DNA from: CAKZQX01 sp034437035
Lineage (GTDB): Bacteria > Chloroflexota > Chloroflexia > Chloroflexales > Chloroflexaceae
Assembly: GCA_034437035.1 (NCBI GenBank)
Contig: DAOTUI010000096.1
Location: 1 to 64,000, forward strand
DNA: 64,000 bases
Direction: 5' to 3'
Positions within the stretch are counted from its first letter, which is position 1. Each line of letters opens with the position of its first letter. The notes beneath the pieces were generated by a model, which had not been told where the DNA came from, made no database searches, and saw only the letters and a list, made by a program, of their open reading frames with translations. The translations under genes and the position numbers were made by a program. This document shows, piece by piece, positions 52,398 through 60,074 of this stretch.

Positions 52398-53186
52398 ATG
52401 GCTGGTAAAGCATACCTGGTGGGGGGCGGTCCCGGGCGGGCCGACCTGATAACGGTGCGCGGGTTGAACCTGCTGCGCCAGGCGGATGTCCTGCTCTATG
52501 ATCATCTGGTTGCGCCTGAACTGCTCAAGGAGGTGCCGCCTCACGCCGAGTTGATCTCAGTAGGCAAGGGGCCAAAGCATCATCTGATGGATCAGGGGCA
52601 GATCAACGACTTGCTGGTTGCGCGGGTGCGAGCGGGCAAACAGGTGGTGCGGCTTAAGGGTGGCGACCCGTTTGTCTTTGGGCATGGTGGGGAAGAGTTG
52701 CTGGCGCTGGCGCTGGCCGGGTTGCCGTTCGAGGTGGTGCCGGGAATCTCCTCGGCGCTGGCAGTGCCGGCCTATGCCGGCGTGCCGCTGACCCACCGCG
52801 ACCTGGCCTCGGCCTTTGCGGTTGTCACTGGCCACGAAGCCCCGGAGCGCCCGGAGAGCAGCGTTGACTGGAACGCGCTGGCGCAGGTGCCCACCCTGGT
52901 GATCTTGATGGGCCTCAAGCGCAGTGGTAGCATCTGCGCGGCACTGCTGGCGGCGGGACGCGCGCCGGATACGCCGGCGGTTGCCATCAGTTGGGGCACG
53001 ACGGATCAGCAGCAGGTGGTGCGGAGCAACCTGCACGAACTGCCGGCGGCCGTGGCCGACCTGCCCACCCCGGTGGTGCTGGTCATCGGCAAGGTTGCCG
53101 GGTTGTCCGAAGCCCTCGCCTGGTTCCAACCGGACGGACGGGCGCCCGGGTTTGTGCCGCTGCTGCGGGAACTGCCGTCGTCGTAG
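52398..53186 (+). CDS. cobA: uroporphyrinogen-III C-methyltransferase (SUMT)
   Basis: 262 residues. Methylates uroporphyrinogen III at C2 and C7 with SAM to give precorrin-2, the branch point to B12 and siroheme. AYLVGGGPGRADLITVRG, YDHLVAPELL, RLKGGDPFVFGHGGEE and PGISSALAVPAYAGVPLTHR are the SUMT signature blocks. It stands apart from the main cob operon by about 4 kb. It complements the precorrin-2 dehydrogenase module of the fusion protein. GAGG lies 9 nt upstream of ATG. Confidence 0.94.
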   Translation: MAGKAYLVGGGPGRADLITVRGLNLLRQADVLLYDHLVAPELLKEVPPHAELISVGKGPKHHLMDQGQINDLLVARVRAGKQVVRLKGGDPFVFGHGGEELLALALAGLPFEVVPGISSALAVPAYAGVPLTHRDLASAFAVVTGHEAPERPESSVDWNALAQVPTLVILMGLKRSGSICAALLAAGRAPDTPAVAISWGTTDQQQVVRSNLHELPAAVADLPTPVVLVIGKVAGLSEALAWFQPDGRAPGFVPLLRELPSS

Positions 53187-53455
53187 CACGATGTGCGCGG
53201 TGGGGGGCTGGACCACGAACAACGCGAAATGGGCGAAAAGCGCGAAACTGCCGGTGCTGACATGCGTTACACAATCCTGTGTTCGATGGGGCATGTCGCC
53301 TCCAGTCGGGCCGAAGTCCGCTTTTTTCACAAACATGTTGCACAAAATGCAACATGTTTGTGAAAAAAGATCAAAATGCACCATGCTGCCGCAGGCGAAT
53401 CGGGCCGTTCATTCAAGCAAATGCCTGGTTTAGAATCAACCGTGTAAGTCCTGGA
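53187..53455. repeat. nested inverted-repeat element, copy 9 (with nonamer insert)
   Basis: About 269 bp starting directly at the cobA stop. The left end CACGATGTGCGCGGTGG and right end ACCGTGTAAGTCCTGGA are diverged. It carries the nonamer block, box A (cgcctccagtcgggccgaag), a 22-bp perfect hairpin (53321-53342 and 53348-53369, loop caaaa) and box B. Confidence 0.78.
53210..53256 (+). repeat. nonamer repeat block inside element copy 9
   Basis: Units aacgcgaaa, tgggcgaaa, agcgcgaaa in 9-bp register with conserved flanks accacgaac and ctgccggtg. Near-identical to 56326-56372 and to the complement of 4788-4833. Confidence 0.75.
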
Positions 53456-53487
53456 AATGATAGTGAATAATGATAGGAGCACAAACG

Positions 53488-54093
53488 ATGAACATTCTGC
53501 TCTTCAGCGATCTGCATGTGGACACAGCAGCGGCGCAGCGGATTGTTGAGCGCGCTGCCACCGTGGATCTGTTGATCGGCGCGGGCGATTTTGCGAGTGC
53601 CCGGCGCGGCCTCCAGCGCTGTATTGATGTGTTGCAGACGATTGAGCGCCCGACGATCCTGGTTGCCGGCAATAACGAAACCACCGACGAGTTGCGCGAA
53701 GCCTGTCGGCACTGGCCGGCGGCGCATATTCTTCAGGGTACCAGCGTGACCGTGCAGGGGCAAACCTTCTACGGCGTGGGCGGCGGCATTCCCGTTACGC
53801 CGTTCGGAGCATGGAGCTACGACTTCTCCGAGGAGCAGGCCGCCGATCTGCTGGCCGACTGCCCGGAGAACTGCGTGCTGGTGGTGCATTCGCCGCCTCA
53901 GGGTGCCGTCGATCTGAACGAAGGGCGGCATCTAGGGAGCAGCAGCATCCGCCGGGCAATCGAGCAGGTCCAGCCGCGCCTGGTGGTCTGCGGGCATATT
54001 CACGCCTGTGCGGGACAGCAGATGCAGATTGGGGCTTCCCCCGTGATTAACGCGGGGCCGGCCGGGATGGAGTGGGAGCTTACGCCCCGGTAA
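53488..54093 (+). CDS. calcineurin-like metallophosphoesterase
   Basis: 201 residues from the ATG at 53488 (TAGGAG at 8 nt). Metal-binding motifs of the family: FSDLHVD (DxH), GAGDFA (GD), VAGNNET (GNxE/D variant), VVHSPPQGAVD and VCGHIHACAG (GHxH). Short, single-domain form like YfcE/Rv0805-type phosphodiesterases. Substrate unknown. The 3-prime end overlaps the convergent MBL gene by 14 bp. Confidence 0.9.
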   Translation: MNILLFSDLHVDTAAAQRIVERAATVDLLIGAGDFASARRGLQRCIDVLQTIERPTILVAGNNETTDELREACRHWPAAHILQGTSVTVQGQTFYGVGGGIPVTPFGAWSYDFSEEQAADLLADCPENCVLVVHSPPQGAVDLNEGRHLGSSSIRRAIEQVQPRLVVCGHIHACAGQQMQIGASPVINAGPAGMEWELTPR

Positions 54094-54892
54094 TTGCCCG
54101 AATGTAGCGTTCCGCCGAGCGGGTAACGGCAGCTTTGGCATCCTGACGAACCACCAGATCAAACCAGGCGCTGTAGATCCGGTCGAAGTGCCAGGGTGTG
54201 ACGCTCTGCACAATATGCTCGACGGCGGCGGCATCGAGCGGGATCATATTGGGATAGCTGTACATGAAGCTGACATAGCGCCGGTCTGCAACAACATAGA
54301 TGATATCGCCGGTCAGCAGCGCGCCGCGCCCCTCCGCGCCGGCAGGCCAGTGCAGCATAGTGCCGCCGGGAAAGTGCCCGCCACCACGGATCAGCGTCAG
54401 CCCGTTGTCCAACGAGTGGGTTTCGCCCTCCCAGAAGACAATCGCCGGATCGGGGCGCATCACCCACGCACGGTCGGCGGCATGCAGGTAGATCGGTACA
54501 TCGCCAAAAGCACGGCTCCACTCAACCATACATGAGTAGTAGTGCGGGTGGGAAATCGCAATCGCCGCGATACCACCGAGCGCCTGCACCGCCGCCACCG
54601 TCGCATCATCGATCAGGCTGATGCAATCCCAGAGCAGGTTGCCCTGTGGCGACTGCACCAGCAGCGCACGCTGACCAATCGCAAAGCGCGGCTCGCTGCC
54701 GATGCCGGTCAGTCCGGGCTCCTCGGTCTTGACGACGTTGTGATGGTTGGCACGCAGGTCGTCCAGCGTGGTCCACTGCCGGCCCTGCCAGTTGACATAC
54801 TGCCGCTCATCTTCGCAGATGGGGCAGTGGGCGGGCGGCACATCCGTGGCGGCAAACTGCGTGCCACAGGTGACACAGATATAGTTGGGCAT
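54080..54892 (-). CDS. rubredoxin-like / metallo-beta-lactamase-fold hydrolase
   Basis: 270 residues. A rubredoxin-like knuckle pair opens the protein (YICVTCGTQFAATD..CPICEDE). The MBL fold follows with an atypical HPHYYS in place of HxHxDH, later GGGHFPGGTMLHW (His) and LLTGDIIYVVADRR (Asp). The incomplete first His motif means the metal centre may bind one metal or differ. Members of this group act on lactones, thioesters or are redox linked; role unknown. Extended -10 promoter upstream. Confidence 0.8.
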   Translation of the reverse strand: MPNYICVTCGTQFAATDVPPAHCPICEDERQYVNWQGRQWTTLDDLRANHHNVVKTEEPGLTGIGSEPRFAIGQRALLVQSPQGNLLWDCISLIDDATVAAVQALGGIAAIAISHPHYYSCMVEWSRAFGDVPIYLHAADRAWVMRPDPAIVFWEGETHSLDNGLTLIRGGGHFPGGTMLHWPAGAEGRGALLTGDIIYVVADRRYVSFMYSYPNMIPLDAAAVEHIVQSVTPWHFDRIYSAWFDLVVRQDAKAAVTRSAERYIRAITGA

Positions 54893-54937
54893 GCGTTTTT
54901 CCTGTCATGTTTCGGGTGGCTGGAGCTATTTGTTATG

Positions 54938-54946
54938 ATTATAGCA
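54938..54946 (-). promoter_or_regulatory. extended -10 promoter of the MBL-fold gene
   Basis: TGCTATAAT on the minus strand, 46 bp before the ATG. Confidence 0.55.
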
Positions 54947-54976
54947 TCTGTGTGCGCCGGTTCTGCTGCATATGGT

Positions 54977-55013
54977 AATATAGAGAACACAGAACAGAGG
55001 AACAGAGAACAAA
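54977..55013. repeat. heptamer-type repeat, unit agaacac
   Basis: agagaac, acagaac, agaggaac, agagaac with a near-7-bp period in the intergenic region before the deoxyhypusine-synthase-like gene. Confidence 0.55.
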
Positions 55014-55162
55014 GTATACCGACTCGCTTCTAACCACCTGATGAAGTTTGAGCACATAACCCGGATATGCGCTGCACGGGAGTCCCGGCTTGAGCCGGTG
55101 AATGCCTGCCGGGGCAGTCGCATACTGCCGGGAACACCTGATCCATAGAAGGAGTTTTACTC

Positions 55163-56272
55163 ATGCCCCCTGGCAAGAAACTGGACCCCCGCCCGATCAG
55201 TGGCGATACCAGCGTGCGCGATCTGGTCGATAATCTCTTCCTGGCCTACAATGCCGCCCGCCTGCGCGAGGCGTGCCAACTATTTACACAGAAGATCGCC
55301 CAGCCGGATGTGACCATCGGTGTCACCCTGAGCGGCGCGCTGACGCCCACTGGCCTGGGGTATGCTGCGCTGGTCCCGCTGATCCGCGCCGGGCTGATCG
55401 ACTGGGTGGTCAGCACGGGTGCCAATCTCTACCACGACATCCACCGCTCGCTGGGGTTTGAACTGTTTGGCACTACGCCCTTTACTGATGATGTTGCTCT
55501 GCGCGATCAGAAACTTATCCGCATCTATGACATCCTCTTTGACCAGGATGTACTCTTCAAGAGCGATGATTTTCTCTACGAGTGTATGCGCGGGCCGGAT
55601 TTCCAGCGCACGATGGGTACCGCCGAACTGCACTACATGCTGGGGCGCTACACCCAGGCGCGCGAGCAGGCGCTGAGCACCGAGTATGTCTCGGTGCTCA
55701 CGGCGGCCTACGAAGCGGGGGTGCCGCTCTACACCAGCAGCCCGGGCGACTCAACCATCGGGATGAATGTGGCGGCGCTACAGCTCTGGGGCAATCAGTT
55801 GCGCTTCGATGTTGAGCGGGATGTGAATGAGACCACCGCGATTGTGTACGATGCGATGCAAAACGGCGGGAAGACCGCAGTGATTATTTTTGGGGGTGGT
55901 TCACCCAAGAACTTTATGCTGCAAACCGAGCCGCAGATCCAGGAGATTATGAAGCTGGAGGAGCAGGGCCACGACTACTTTATCCAGTTTACCGACGCTC
56001 GCCCCGATACCGGCGGTCTCTCCGGGGCAACGCCGGGGGAGGCGGTCACCTGGGGCAAGATCGACCCGGAGCAACTGCCCGATAGCGTGGTCTGCTACTG
56101 CGATAGCACCATTGCGCTACCGATCTTCGCGGCCTATGCGCTGGCAAACATCCAGCCTCGCCCGCTCAAGCGGCTCTATGATCAGCGAGATACTCTGCTG
56201 GAGCGGCTGGCCCAGACCTATGCCGAGGCGCGCGCGAAGCGCCTGGGGCATATCGAAGGGTCATCTGGATAA
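55163..56272 (+). CDS. deoxyhypusine synthase-like protein
   Basis: 369 residues; ATG with AAGGAG 8 nt upstream. Family core: VTLSGALTPTGLG, WVVSTGANLYHDIH, TSSPGDSTIGMN and AVIIFGGGSPKNF. EAVTWGKIDP carries the catalytic Lys (Lys299) that forms the enzyme-imine intermediate in eukaryotic and archaeal deoxyhypusine synthase. Bacterial homologues (DHSL) usually make homospermidine-type polyamines because bacteria lack eIF5A; that is the likelier role. No polyamine neighbour is present. Confidence 0.9.
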   Translation: MPPGKKLDPRPISGDTSVRDLVDNLFLAYNAARLREACQLFTQKIAQPDVTIGVTLSGALTPTGLGYAALVPLIRAGLIDWVVSTGANLYHDIHRSLGFELFGTTPFTDDVALRDQKLIRIYDILFDQDVLFKSDDFLYECMRGPDFQRTMGTAELHYMLGRYTQAREQALSTEYVSVLTAAYEAGVPLYTSSPGDSTIGMNVAALQLWGNQLRFDVERDVNETTAIVYDAMQNGGKTAVIIFGGGSPKNFMLQTEPQIQEIMKLEEQGHDYFIQFTDARPDTGGLSGATPGEAVTWGKIDPEQLPDSVVCYCDSTIALPIFAAYALANIQPRPLKRLYDQRDTLLERLAQTYAEARAKRLGHIEGSSG

Positions 56273-56301
56273 GGTTACAGGTTGCAGATTGGGGGCATTG
56301 T

Positions 56302-56510
56302 AACATACGTTACGTGGTGGAGTTTGGACCACGAACAACGCGAAACGGGCGAAAACCGCGAAACTGCCAGTGTTGACACATATGCCACGATCCTGCGCCG
56401 GGCAGTAATAGCACCTTCGGCAGGGCGGAAGAGACTATGCTGCCGCAGGCGAGTCTGGCACCCATCGGGTCAAACGTCCCATTTGAACACACACCGCGTA
56501 CGTCGTATCG
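56302..56510. repeat. nested inverted-repeat element, copy 10 (nonamer insert, hairpin deleted)
   Basis: 209 bp, with ends AACATACGTTACGTGGT and ACCGCGTACGTCGTATC. It has the same internal plan as copy 9 including the nonamer block at 56326-56372, but box A runs almost straight into box B: the hairpin alone has been lost. Confidence 0.8.
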
Positions 56511-56571
56511 GTAAGCGGTATAACTTCCCAACATGGAAACGAGTGTAAACCTTGTTCAGGAAACGAACATA

Positions 56572-58224
56572 ATGCTCGAGCTTTTGATCAACGGTCAACC
56601 GAGAGACGCGACCAGCATCAGCGAGTGGCAGGAGGTGGAGTTTCAATGCCTGCCGCCGCCGGGCGCAACCCTGGCGCTGACCGTTGGCGTGGCATCGTCG
56701 CCGCTTCAGCCCTTTCTGCACCCGGATGATCCGACCTGGCGCTGGCGCTGGAATCCGCAGAACGCTGTCGGGCAGTTCCCGCTCCGGTTGCAGGCGACCT
56801 GGCCCACCGGCCAGACGGAGGAGCTGCGTAGCGTCCTCAAGGTGCTGCCGCGCAAGCTGGATCAGACGCACTACGATCTGCTGCTGGCCGACCTGCAGCA
56901 CGCCGCCTATGCGCTGGTCTATGCGCTGACGGGCGGAACCGCTGGTGCCACTGCACAACGTTCCGCCGGGGAGTGGGAGCGCAGTCTGCCGGCGGACTAC
57001 TTCAGCCTGTTTGGGGAGCGTTTTGCCACCCTGCAGCGGGCGGTTCTGCGGATTGCCCGTCAGCCGCACACCCGCCTGCAGACCGACAGCGCGCGGGTGG
57101 AGCCGGGTCAGGCACGCGACTTCTCGCGCCTCGATGTTGATCTCACGCGCGATCTGCCTGCCGCCTCGCCGCCGGCAACCGCTGCCGACTCCGGCAGGCC
57201 ACCATTGCCCACCGCGATTGCCGAGCCGCGCAGCCATCCCACGACCGACACCTACGAGAATCGGTTGCTCAAGCAGTTGCTGCACGAACTCTACCAGCGC
57301 GCCCGTCGGATCAACGAGTTTGCCGGGCGCGAAGCCGCAACTAGCCGCGCCGGATCGATGCGACCGGCAGGGGTAGCGCTGCACGAGATTGCCGACCAGA
57401 GCCGGGCCGTTACGCGGCGCTTACAGGAGTTGCGGGCACTGCCCTTCCTGGCCGAGGTGGGATCGCTTACGAGCTTCCATGGTCCCAGCCAGGTCATGCA
57501 GCGCAACCCGGCCTACCGGCAGGTCTACCGCTTCTGGCAGGATCTGCGGCGGCAACCGTTTCTGGCCGTCGAGAGCCCGCTCTTTCAGATCCCGCTGCAT
57601 GAACTGCCGCACCTCTACGAATGCTGGTGCGCGGTGCAACTGGTGGCTGCCCTGCTGGAACTCCCCGGCGTACGGGTTGAAGCGCAGTCGCTGGTGTCAA
57701 GCCCGGATGTGCCGGGTAATCCTTCCCGCTCCATCCGCGCGGCAAGCAGTAGCCTCTACCAGTTAACCCTGACGGAGGAGCAACCGCTGCTGCTGCTCGC
57801 CTGGCGGGGCATGCCGCTGCGCCTGCGCTACCAGCCGCGCTACCGGCCCGCTGCGGCGCGGCGGACGCAACATACCATGGCAGCCGGGCTGATCTCGCTG
57901 GACCGGCATACCCGCATCCCCGACTTCGTTCTGGAACTTGAGCAACCGGATGGGGCACCGGCCATCGCCGTCCTGGATGCGAAGTATCGCCTGGATGCCG
58001 GCGGGGGTGTCCCGGAAGATGCGCTGGCGGATGCCTACAGCTACCTGGGCAGCATCGGCACGCCGTCCGGTGAGCGGGTGGCGCGGGCGGCCATGCTGCT
58101 CTACCCCGGCACGGGTTCCGCCGAGCAGTATGCCGGCGGAGTGGGGGCAATCCCGCTGCTGCCCGGCGCAACAGCGGCACTCCAGACCTGGCTGGAACAG
58201 CTCTGGTCGAATGATCCGGTATGA
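56572..58224 (+). CDS. DUF2357 / PD-(D/E)XK nuclease domain protein (McrC-like)
   Basis: 550 residues from the ATG at 56572 (AGGAAAC upstream); an ATG at 56533 is in frame. The N-terminal half is DUF2357-like (DPTWRWRWNPQNAVGQFPLR, then TYENRLLKQLLHELY). The C-terminal nuclease core shows RIPDFVLELEQPDG and AIAVLDAKYRLDAG, i.e. D...DxK of the PDDEXK_7 type, with YSYLGS further on. Relatives act as the nuclease arm of McrBC-type restriction, partnered with an AAA GTPase. No such partner is adjacent, but NACHT NTPases follow within 4 kb. Confidence 0.82.
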   Translation: MLELLINGQPRDATSISEWQEVEFQCLPPPGATLALTVGVASSPLQPFLHPDDPTWRWRWNPQNAVGQFPLRLQATWPTGQTEELRSVLKVLPRKLDQTHYDLLLADLQHAAYALVYALTGGTAGATAQRSAGEWERSLPADYFSLFGERFATLQRAVLRIARQPHTRLQTDSARVEPGQARDFSRLDVDLTRDLPAASPPATAADSGRPPLPTAIAEPRSHPTTDTYENRLLKQLLHELYQRARRINEFAGREAATSRAGSMRPAGVALHEIADQSRAVTRRLQELRALPFLAEVGSLTSFHGPSQVMQRNPAYRQVYRFWQDLRRQPFLAVESPLFQIPLHELPHLYECWCAVQLVAALLELPGVRVEAQSLVSSPDVPGNPSRSIRAASSSLYQLTLTEEQPLLLLAWRGMPLRLRYQPRYRPAAARRTQHTMAAGLISLDRHTRIPDFVLELEQPDGAPAIAVLDAKYRLDAGGGVPEDALADAYSYLGSIGTPSGERVARAAMLLYPGTGSAEQYAGGVGAIPLLPGATAALQTWLEQLWSNDPV

Positions 58225-58339
58225 AGGGGCAAGCATAGAGTGAACCCCACCGCGTAGGTGCGGCTTGCAGCCGCACACTCATTGATACCAGCGCGGTTCC
58301 AAACCGCGCCTACGAAGCTGATCCGGCGTGAAGGGGCAA
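58213..58339. repeat. double hairpin between 20-bp direct repeats
   Basis: Direct repeats gatccggtatgaaggggcaa (58213-58232) and gatccggcgtgaaggggcaa (58320-58339) flank two perfect 8-bp hairpins (gtgcggct/agccgcac, 58258-58276; gcgcggtt/aaccgcgc, 58291-58309). An outer cgtagg/cctacg pair closes the structure. The left repeat contains the stop codon of the preceding gene. Confidence 0.7.
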
Positions 58340-58346
58340 AACCGGC

Positions 58347-58375
58347 TTGCGCGCCGGGCGCTTCTGTGGTAGATT
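58347..58375 (+). promoter_or_regulatory. tRNA-Gly promoter
   Basis: TTGCGC (58347-58352), 17-bp spacer, TAGATT (58370-58375) with preceding TGG, 19 bp before the tRNA. Confidence 0.5.
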
Positions 58376-58394
58376 ATAGGGCGTAACCGTTTGC

Positions 58395-58470
58395 GCGGGT
58401 GTAGCTCAGTTGGTAGAGCATCTGCCTTCCAAGCAGAATGTCGTCGGTTCGAGTCCGATCGCCCGCTCCA
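58395..58470 (+). tRNA. tRNA-Gly (anticodon UCC)
   Basis: 76 nt, complete cloverleaf: acceptor GCGGGTG paired to CGCCCGC with one G-U, D arm GCTC..GAGC, anticodon stem TCTGC/GCAGA with loop CTTCCAA (anticodon TCC), T arm TCGG..CCGA with TTCGAGT. The 3-prime CCA is encoded. Reads GGA (and GGG by wobble). Confidence 0.97.
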
Positions 58471-58537
58471 ATGTGTTTGCTGCAAAGTCGAGAAACCCCC
58501 GTACCGATACAGAGAAACCGCTGTACCGATAACAAAA

Positions 58538-58572
58538 ACCCCCGTACCGTACGCTTTCTTACGGACGGGGGT
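58538..58572. terminator. hairpin downstream of tRNA-Gly
   Basis: Arms acccccgt..ccgta (58538-58551) and tacgg..acgggggt (58560-58572) with one bulge. It lies in a stretch with three repeated gtaccgata-like motifs. No T tract, so the terminator role is tentative. Confidence 0.4.
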
Positions 58573-58628
58573 ACCCATTCCAAAGCGGTATGGGGGTGCG
58601 ACCCATGCGTTAATGTGGACAATGACCG

Positions 58629-58789
58629 CTACCAGGTACCAAATACTTTGCATAGTATGTCCGGGGTCAGTGTTCGCGGACGACCGTTGCTTTCACCAAG
58701 AGTGATTCTGAATCGATCATACAGATTTTCGATACTCACCCAGTCACCCTCACCTGTAACCTCCCATGCCCGCTTGACGATACGTTTTT
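58629..58789 (-). pseudogene. C-terminal fragment of a gene cut by the IS1 element
   Basis: A 53-codon open frame runs out of the IS end and stops at 58629. It reads like real protein: RIVKRAWEVTGEGDWVSIEN then LYDRFRITLGESNGRPRTLT and PDILCKVFGTW. The 5-prime part is not recovered beyond the IS, where only a promoter-like TGCTATAAT and about 50 bp of the same orientation remain. Family not recognised. Confidence 0.5.
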
Positions 58790-59597
58790 GGGTAGTCCTG
58801 CACAGCATAGTGATAGCCTTTGTCTCCTATGCCAGCGAGGCGTTATAATGATGAACAAAATACCAGATCGCGCCACTATGATTTTCGACCTTCTTCGAGA
58901 ACGACAACGTCTTGCGCACCAGGCGACTGATGCGCTGGCGCAAGGTGTTATTCAGCCGTTCACTATGGCTCGTCTGCCCGCTTTCCTTGCCGATCGGACG
59001 ATGGCGTTTCGATGGCAGCACGCACGCATACGCATCCCAAAAATCACTGTAACAAACGGCACATTGGCGATAGACCGCTGGCAGTGATTCCCACAATTGC
59101 CGCGCGGTCGCTTCATCACATGCCCCGACTGCCACCCCGACAATGGCTCGCGTGTCGCGGTCAATGGCCAGCCAGACCCATTGCTTCTGGTCTTTGTTGC
59201 CGACAAACGACCACAGTTCGTCACATTCGACCGTCAACCGGCCTTTTGCTTTGGATCGCATCTGCACTTGGCGCGGTTGGTCAGCGTATGTGTTATTGAC
59301 ATACGTCTGCAACCAGCGTTCCGATACGCCAACGGCACGCGCTATCCCAGCCAGAGAAATGCGCTCCAGCAAGAGCCGGTCAATCAGGGCTTTGGTTGCA
59401 TCGGGAATACGGCAATCCTGTGGGTCTTCCACAAACTGGCGACAACACGCCTTACACATATATGTGGGGTTGCTATTATGAACCGAGCCATTTTTGATAC
59501 TCTGGTCACGGTAGCACCGGGGACACTGCATAGAAATGCTCCTCCCATCTTTTTCATGCAGTGTACCACAGCACCACTATGCTGTGCAGGACTACCC
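58790..59597 (-). mobile_element. IS1-family insertion sequence
   Basis: 808 bp bounded by perfect 23-bp inverted repeats beginning GGGTAGTCCTGCACAGCATA (58790-58812 and complement 59575-59597). It holds one transposase frame. No target-site duplication is visible at the borders, which suggests a later rearrangement or deletion on one side. Confidence 0.9.
58827..59531 (-). CDS. IS1-family transposase
   Basis: 234 residues in one continuous frame, unlike Escherichia coli IS1, which needs a frameshift between InsA and InsB. The N-terminal zinc finger is CPRCYRDQ..CKACCRQF, then an HTH (SLAGIARAVGVSERWLQTYV). DDE residues: CDELWSFVG, YSDFWDAYACVLP and HSERLNNTLRQR. Intact length, so it may be active. 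Confidence 0.92.
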   Translation of the reverse strand: MQCPRCYRDQSIKNGSVHNSNPTYMCKACCRQFVEDPQDCRIPDATKALIDRLLLERISLAGIARAVGVSERWLQTYVNNTYADQPRQVQMRSKAKGRLTVECDELWSFVGNKDQKQWVWLAIDRDTRAIVGVAVGACDEATARQLWESLPAVYRQCAVCYSDFWDAYACVLPSKRHRPIGKESGQTSHSERLNNTLRQRISRLVRKTLSFSKKVENHSGAIWYFVHHYNASLA

Positions 59598-59645
59598 GTG
59601 TGACAATCGTCCATACGTCACCTGATAGTAGTACGCCTGTGCGCA

Positions 59646-59654
59646 ATTATAGCA
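59646..59654 (-). promoter_or_regulatory. extended -10 outside the IS1 end
   Basis: TGCTATAAT on the minus strand, 49 bp outside the IS border and pointing into it. It may be the promoter of the gene interrupted by the IS, and may now drive the transposase. Confidence 0.45.
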
Positions 59655-60074
59655 CAAGTGCGAGACACATTCAATGATATGCCTCGCCTGATGCAGGGGT
59701 AATCGCTGTTCTCTGCGTATCTTCATGCCTACCCGTCTCTGGGGTTACAATTGTTGACCTGACGTATGAAACTGCCAGGACGATGGAGAAGACCTGTATG
59801 AGTAGACCTGTTGTCTGCACAGGCATACCAGGTGGCTTGTGACGCACGCGGTTGCTTCCGGGTAGTGGGTCGAGCATCCCCGACGGTAGTTGAAAAGCAC
59901 ATCGCTTGCTCCAGCCAGGCAAATCAGATGCGCACATCCAGAACGCTCTATTCCTCCCATCGAACATGTCTAAAAAGATTGTCGTCGGTTGCAACCTCAG
60001 GTATGATACAGGCGTTGGCATCAATGCCTTTTGCGTTGCCGTGCTGAATACCCAGAGACAGAAGCAGCGAGTCT
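59655..60074. other. intergenic, no gene seen
   Basis: 420 bp between the IS1 element and the membrane NTPase gene. Small frames on both strands look like chance openings; no repeats or RNA genes are recognised. Confidence 0.4.

Noticed and set aside
52219..52413. Longer N terminus for the methyltransferase
   Set aside because: The extra codons lie upstream of a TGCTATACT promoter and overlap the divergent cobA start.
3073..53369. CRISPR array from the recurring palindromes
   Set aside because: Copies are kilobases apart, not tandem, have no regular spacers and no cas genes are near.
59671..60024. 117-codon minus-strand protein between IS1 and the NTPase
   Set aside because: No ribosome-binding site, odd composition, no domain; treated as intergenic.
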